NCBI GenBank assembly: GCA_047615875.1
Contig: JBLHGU010000184.1
Span: 1-10,149, forward strand
Length of the DNA stretch: 10,149 nucleotides
From: JBLHGU01 sp047615875
Lineage (GTDB): Bacteria; Pseudomonadota; Gammaproteobacteria; Arenicellales; CAJQKF01
Direction of reading: 5' to 3'
Shown here in pieces: positions 7,179 to 10,149 of this stretch. Position 1 is the stretch's first letter, and every line of letters starts with the position of its first letter. The notes under the pieces were generated by a model that did no database searches, was not told the origin of the DNA, and worked only from the letters and a program-made list of their open reading frames with translations. The position numbers and the translations under genes are program-made.

Positions 7179-7395
7179 GATATAAACTCCAAAGCAATAA
7201 ATCTATTGATAACGAAACTTAGGTACACTTTAGCTAATTTAAAAATGTCTGAATTGATTCAAGTCAAGAAACTATATTATCGTGAGAAGTATTCTGTTGT
7301 TGTATGGTCTGGGTTCACTTAGCCGCAAAAATCGACAATTGAGAAATATTTTGAAATGCGCTAGCTCAATAGAAAATAACTAATTAGGAAAACAA
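7179..7395. promoter_or_regulatory. Divergent intergenic region hsp20 / cytochrome-like lipoprotein
   Basis: This 217-bp AT-rich region separates two divergent genes. It carries the hsp20 promoter candidate described at 7238-7267. For the + strand gene, TTGATT (7254-7259) and TATTAT (7275-7280) are only 15 bp apart and give a weak promoter guess. No protein-coding pattern is seen in it. Confidence 0.4.
7238..7267 (-). promoter_or_regulatory. Candidate promoter for hsp20-maoC
   Basis: On the - strand, TTGACT (complement of 7262-7267) is followed 18 bp later by TTTAAA (7238-7243), a plausible sigma-70 pair about 50 bp upstream of the hsp20 coding start. A perfect inverted repeat TGAAT-tg-ATTCA (7250-7261) sits between the two boxes and could be an operator. 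The heat-shock sigma-32 -10 box (CCCCAT type) is not clearly present. Confidence 0.3.
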
Positions 7396-7836
7396 ATGAC
7401 AAACAAAAAAGATTTAAAGACTATTTTTTTTAAAGCAGGAGTAATCACAATGTTTGCACTATTACTAAATGCATGTGCTGTTATCAGAAGTGCAACATAT
7501 CCACCGGAATATATCTATCTAACGGACAAAGAGCTGCAATCCGCCATGGGCGATATGGCTACTAGTTTATCGTCCATCGATCGCTTGTTAGATTCAAGCA
7601 CCTTGAATTACGTACCAACACTTAAGATAATAGCTCACTTGAATAATATGTTATCAGTCACTAACTCTCTGGGTGAAGGAAACATTGATACAAACCATCT
7701 TTTGCTTAACGCTCATCTCGATGAATTCCAGACGTCTTTGCAATCTGCAAAAACTGATTTACAAAAACGCCCGCCAGACTATCTGCGTGTTGGAAAACTC
7801 ATCGGCACCTGTAGCGCCTGTCATCGATTGCATTAA
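7396..7836 (+). CDS. Cytochrome c'-like lipoprotein with a C-terminal CxxCH haem site
   Basis: A 146-residue protein with a type II signal peptide: basic start MTNKKDLK, hydrophobic stretch about 12-24 and lipobox LNAC with the lipidated Cys at C27. The mature part is mostly predicted helical and ends with a CSACH motif (C139-S-A-C142-H143), three residues before the C-terminus. A single CxxCH at the very end of a small helical protein is the layout of the cytochrome c'/c556 family (four-helix bundle). It is therefore probably a membrane-anchored periplasmic haem protein in electron transfer or in binding of small gases; that role is inferred. The Ala after the lipid Cys suggests outer-membrane sorting. 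The start has an AGGAA site (7386-7390) 5 nt upstream. It is divergent from hsp20 and followed by a gene-poor stretch. A non-haem lipoprotein with a chance CxxCH is the alternative. Confidence 0.8.
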   Translation: MTNKKDLKTIFFKAGVITMFALLLNACAVIRSATYPPEYIYLTDKELQSAMGDMATSLSSIDRLLDSSTLNYVPTLKIIAHLNNMLSVTNSLGEGNIDTNHLLLNAHLDEFQTSLQSAKTDLQKRPPDYLRVGKLIGTCSACHRLH

Positions 7837-8152
7837 GCTAAATCATTCTGTTCTGGCCATTAGTACGCTAATTGCTAGCATCGATCTAATCAAGTCATAT
7901 TTCTCGAACGATATCTATTATTCAGTATTTTCTAATTCATCACTCGGGTGCGTAATAACTCTCACTGCTGCAGATAAACTCTCCATAATCTATGCGACCA
8001 AGCCACTGCACCCACGGAGCGGGTGAGTATCAAGGCTGATAAGAGCATAGCGAGTTAGGATGACGCGTGGCCTGGACGCCAGCCGCCTGTTTGGCAATGA
8101 AGTACAGAGGCCTATGGCTAAAGAAATTGCTAAGTAATTAGAGGTATGGATT

Positions 8153-8266
8153 ATGGTAATTAAAACTACACGCTGGAATTCAGCAGAACAGTTAGAATTT
8201 ACCGAGCAGTCTGTATTAGATAATTTGGATGAAGGGCAGCCCGACGGCTTAACATTAAAAGACTAG
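8153..8266 (+). CDS. Short 37-codon ORF, possible antitoxin remnant
   Basis: ATG 8153 has a Shine-Dalgarno-like GAGG 8 nt upstream, and the frame ends at TAG 8264-8266. The product starts MVIKTTRWNSAEQLE, whose TTRW-x-SAE-x-L stretch resembles, from memory, the first residues of HigA-like addiction-module antidote proteins. The rest does not continue that similarity and is far too short for the usual helix-turn-helix domain of about 95-100 residues. An upstream frame (8060-8137) lies in the same frame, separated by a TAA. It may be a decayed toxin-antitoxin gene or a chance ORF; I see no intact toxin next to it. Confidence 0.25.
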   Translation: MVIKTTRWNSAEQLEFTEQSVLDNLDEGQPDGLTLKD

Positions 8267-8288
8267 GATCGATTAATTATCCGACTAA

Positions 8289-8335
8289 AAAGCACCCCAC
8301 TATGTAGTTAACTACTTGTTGTGGAGTGTGGTTTA
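8289..8335. terminator. Terminator-like hairpin
   Basis: CACCCCAC (8293-8300) pairs with GTGGAGTG (8321-8328) with one mismatch, enclosing the perfect palindrome TAGTTAACTA (8305-8314). On the - strand the stem is followed directly by CTTTTTAG, a good U-tract; on the + strand only GGTTTATT follows. It may be a bidirectional terminator for the short frames before it, or part of a small decayed element. Confidence 0.4.
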
Positions 8336-8479
8336 TTAGCGGAACTACACTCGGCCGCTATAAGTTCTTCAGCACTAAACTAACCACCTTCTGCCTACTG
8401 GCAGACTAACCCAATAAGTTCTGAAGTTACCAGTTACAATCCGCGGCTGACATTAACCACGAGATTAGGGGAATAAAGA

Positions 8480-9382
8480 GTGACCCATCAGCAGTCTGAC
8501 CTCAGTCGTGCCCTATTCTTTTTGTTGCTTGCCATATTCTTGTTTGATGTTATGTCCGCCATCATCAAACACCTCGGCACCCGTTATCCCGTTGCGCAAC
8601 TATCCGTTTACCGAAACTTGTTTGGTGTTATTCCAAGCGTGTTATTGCTAATATTTTCAGGCAACTGGATTAGCGATGGTAGACAGCTAGTAATACGGCA
8701 ATGGAGATTAGGGTTAGTAAGGGGGCTTATCGGTACATTTGCCCAACTGACTTTCTATTTTTCCCTGACCAAACTTGAATTTGCTACCGCTAGCGCTATC
8801 GCATTCTCCGGTCCTCTGTTTATCACAGCACTTTCTATACCCATTCTGAAGCATCATATCGGGTTATGGAGATGGCTAGCGATACTCATAGGTTTCGCCG
8901 GCATAGTGATGGTCATGAATCCTGGGGCGGCGGTGTTTAATATCTATGCAGTGTTGCCGCTACTGGCTGCTTTCGGGTATGCAACAATTAGCGTAACTGC
9001 CGCGTTATTCGATAAATCGACACCAACTGCGCTAGTTAACCTGTATGTTTCTGCGGGAGCAATCGTAGGCTCAGTATCGTTTATGCTACTAACCCAATCC
9101 TATCAATCTATTGCGTCCATAACCGATTGGATCTGGTTAATCGCTATGGGCAGCGCTGGTGGTGCCGCAGTTTTCTGTATTATGACGGCCTATCGTTTAA
9201 CTGCACCCAGCAATCTGTCTCCATTCGAGTACTTCGGCATTCCTGTATCTTTTATTATCGGTTGGGTATTTTTCTCGGAAGCCCCATTTGAAAGACTCTT
9301 TCCCGGCGTCATTTTTATAATCTCCGGTGGTTTACTTATCGTTTGGAGACAACGTTTCTTGAAATCTCGGGACGTTGTTTAA
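8480..9382 (+). CDS. EamA/DMT-family inner-membrane transporter (second copy)
   Basis: A 300-residue protein with about ten membrane segments in two EamA repeats (about residues 10-146 and 155-290). It shares local patterns with the transporter at 5195-6073 (an early YPVAQ/YPVMQ motif, RW-x2-ILIGFAGI near the end of repeat 1, then NPG where the other has RPG), but is clearly divergent, so the two are distant paralogues. Likely an exporter of a small metabolite of unknown identity. GTG 8480 is chosen because AGGGG (8467-8471) lies 8 nt upstream; the next in-frame Met (residue 25) would cut the first membrane segment. It ends at TAA 9380-9382, overlapping the stop of the convergent GFA gene by 4 bp. 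It appears to be a single-gene unit. Confidence 0.92.
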   Translation: MTHQQSDLSRALFFLLLAIFLFDVMSAIIKHLGTRYPVAQLSVYRNLFGVIPSVLLLIFSGNWISDGRQLVIRQWRLGLVRGLIGTFAQLTFYFSLTKLEFATASAIAFSGPLFITALSIPILKHHIGLWRWLAILIGFAGIVMVMNPGAAVFNIYAVLPLLAAFGYATISVTAALFDKSTPTALVNLYVSAGAIVGSVSFMLLTQSYQSIASITDWIWLIAMGSAGGAAVFCIMTAYRLTAPSNLSPFEYFGIPVSFIIGWVFFSEAPFERLFPGVIFIISGGLLIVWRQRFLKSRDVV

Positions 9383-9786
9383 AACTTGCTTTTGCCTGGT
9401 AATCCATCATTGAGTTTGACCCAGGGCAACTGATGATCGGTATAGATATGAATAGCCGGAGAAACTACCTCAGGCTGATCTAAAGTTGGCGCCAGAATAC
9501 CAACCTGACCCGGCCAACCGGCTTCTGCAACATAGGTGAGAGAGGTGCCACATTTTGAACAAAACCCTCGCTCTACACCTGCAGAAGTGTTGCAGATCGC
9601 GATTTCACCATTTGTTACTGAAAAGTTTTTCGAATCGGTCCCGGCCCAGGTAGTAAAAGCCGCACCGGTGGCTTTTTGGCAAGAGCGACAATGACAGTGT
9701 GAAGACCATTCAGGAGCACCTTTAATTTCGTATCTTATCGCGCCACACAGGCAGCCACCAGCGTGGGTCACATCATTTTCACTCAT
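9379..9786 (-). CDS. GFA/CENP-V domain zinc protein
   Basis: A 135-residue single-domain protein of the GFA family, named after glutathione-dependent formaldehyde-activating enzyme. Zinc-ligand cysteines are visible as C12-x-C14 (GGCLCGAIRY), C31-x-C33-x2-C36 (HCHCRSCQKATG) and C76-x2-C79 (FCSKCGTSL), the full set expected. The length is typical. Most members have no proven enzymatic role, and formaldehyde activity should not be assumed. The start has a GAGGA site (complement of 9794-9798) 7 nt upstream. It is divergent from the LysR gene at 9966 (179 bp apart), which may regulate it, and convergent with the transporter gene, with the two stop codons sharing TTAA. Confidence 0.92.
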   Translation of the reverse strand: MSENDVTHAGGCLCGAIRYEIKGAPEWSSHCHCRSCQKATGAAFTTWAGTDSKNFSVTNGEIAICNTSAGVERGFCSKCGTSLTYVAEAGWPGQVGILAPTLDQPEVVSPAIHIYTDHQLPWVKLNDGLPGKSKF

Positions 9787-9965
9787 CTAATAATCCTCAT
9801 AACTGGTTAGTCTTTCTGTTGCAAGGAAGGCTCGCTTCCATTGAAGCCTGGTTTTATCTATATGATCTGAACTTCGAAATACGTAGTGAGAAAGGTAAAT
9901 ATTGTCATATTAGATGAAATATGGCGAGTCACCATTTTTGCATAATATGTTAGAATTTCTTACCA
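9787..9965. promoter_or_regulatory. Divergent control region GFA gene / LysR gene
   Basis: A 179-bp region between divergent starts, the usual place for LysR operators. It holds a perfect inverted repeat CATATT-agatga-AATATG (9906-9923), about 43 bp before the LysR start, followed by the related CATAATATG (9941-9949), and a second inverted repeat GGAAG-gctcg-CTTCC (9825-9839) close to the GFA start. CATAAT or TAGAAT near 9941-9956 may be -10 elements for the LysR gene, without clear -35 boxes. Confidence 0.4.
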
Positions 9966-10149
9966 ATGCAATGGTCTAAACTTCCTCCCCTTAATAGCCT
10001 GCGTGGGTTTACAGCTCTTGCTGAGGCAGGTAGCTATAAAGATGCTGCAATACAACTACATGTCACTCATGCAGCGGTAAGTCAGCAGGTTCGCGCGTTG
10101 GAAGAGCGGCTTGGTGTGTCACTAGTTGTAGCTCAGGGACGCGGTATTC
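9966..10149 (+). CDS. LysR-family regulator, GcvA-like N-terminus, 3' end missing
   Basis: The first 61 codons are present and the gene runs off the window. The product begins MQWSKLPPLNSLRGFTALAE, followed by a winged helix-turn-helix: AGSYKDAAIQLHVTHAAVSQQ with VRALEERLGVSL after it. The LPPLNxLRxF opening and the HVTxAAVSxQxxALEERLG pattern are typical of GcvA/AmpR-type LysR regulators. ATG 9966 places the LPPLN motif at the usual position near the N-terminus; no strong Shine-Dalgarno is seen. The effector-binding domain is outside the window, so the signal cannot be guessed. Divergent from the GFA gene, it probably represses itself and may control that gene. Confidence 0.92.
   Translation, partial: MQWSKLPPLNSLRGFTALAEAGSYKDAAIQLHVTHAAVSQQVRALEERLGVSLVVAQGRGI

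Larger units (their letters stand above)
7837..8479. other. Gene-poor 640-bp stretch with small ORFs and hairpins
   Basis: No normal-length gene is seen on either strand. From 7837 to about 8000 the sequence is AT-rich without recognisable content. A hairpin with a G bulge lies at 8005-8028 (CACCC-acggagc-GGGTG core, extended by ACT/AGT). A 25-codon frame (ATG 8060 to TAA 8137) and a 37-codon frame (8153-8266, listed separately) are in the same frame, separated by one stop, so they could be remains of one gene. A terminator-like hairpin follows at 8290-8335. A perfect 6-bp stem TCTGCC-tact-GGCAGA lies at 8390-8405, flanked by two ATAAGTTCT copies (about 8360 and 8414). TACAAT (8435-8440) could be a -10 for the transporter at 8480, without a good -35. 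No transposase or toxin gene is recognisable. Confidence 0.5.

Noticed and set aside
7089..7322. 77-codon + strand frame across the hsp20 start and promoter
   Set aside because: It is antisense to hsp20 and its control region, with no domain and no ribosome binding site.
7837..7900. Terminator after the lipoprotein gene
   Set aside because: GCTAGC and ATTAG/CTAAT symmetries are present, but there is no stable stem followed by a T-tract.
7673..8026. 117-codon + strand frame overlapping the lipoprotein end
   Set aside because: It overlaps the lipoprotein gene in another frame by more than 160 bp, and its product has no recognisable features.
9906..9923. Classical LysR T-N11-A box
   Set aside because: The inverted repeat has a centre that does not fit a symmetric T-N11-A, so it is reported only as a generic operator candidate.

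Overview
The window is bacterial chromosomal DNA. It is AT-leaning by eye, with compact gene spacing, Shine-Dalgarno sites and ATG/GTG starts. The gene set (GcvA-like LysR regulator, GFA-family protein, EamA transporters, Hsp20, PaaZ-type MaoC domain, cytochrome c'-like lipoprotein) points to a proteobacterium, most likely an environmental or marine gammaproteobacterium. That assignment is inferred from gene types alone. No rRNA, tRNA, CRISPR array, transposase or complete insertion sequence was found.

Layout. (1) 1-717: the 3' part of a + strand diiron protein resembling the AurF N-oxygenase family, closed by a strong hairpin terminator that also works in the other direction. (2) 741-941: a small 66-codon reading frame on the - strand that uses the same terminator and has a good ribosome binding site, divergent from the next gene. 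(3) 1075-5166: a 1363-residue regulator-like protein with a winged helix, a BTAD domain, an alpha/beta hydrolase with an intact catalytic triad, and two tandem copies of a TolB-like plus TPR unit. It is followed after 28 bp by an EamA/DMT transporter (5195-6073). (4) 6129-7178, - strand: hsp20 and a stand-alone MaoC/PaaZ C-terminal-type hydratase, coupled as TGAATG. (5) 7396-7836, +: a lipoprotein with a CxxCH haem site four codons from its end, divergent from hsp20. (6) 7837-8479: about 640 bp without a normal gene, holding two tiny in-frame reading frames and several hairpins. (7) 8480-9382, +: a second EamA transporter whose stop codon overlaps that of a convergent GFA-family gene (9379-9786, -). 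(8) 9966-10149, +: the first 61 codons of a LysR regulator divergent from the GFA gene.

How they may work together: the BTAD-hydrolase protein and its adjacent exporter-like transporter may form one transcription unit, with the small divergent gene sharing its control region. Hsp20 and the hydratase form a translationally coupled pair. The LysR gene probably controls itself and the GFA gene. The most unusual item is the large BTAD/hydrolase/(TolB-TPR)x2 protein together with its small divergent neighbour.
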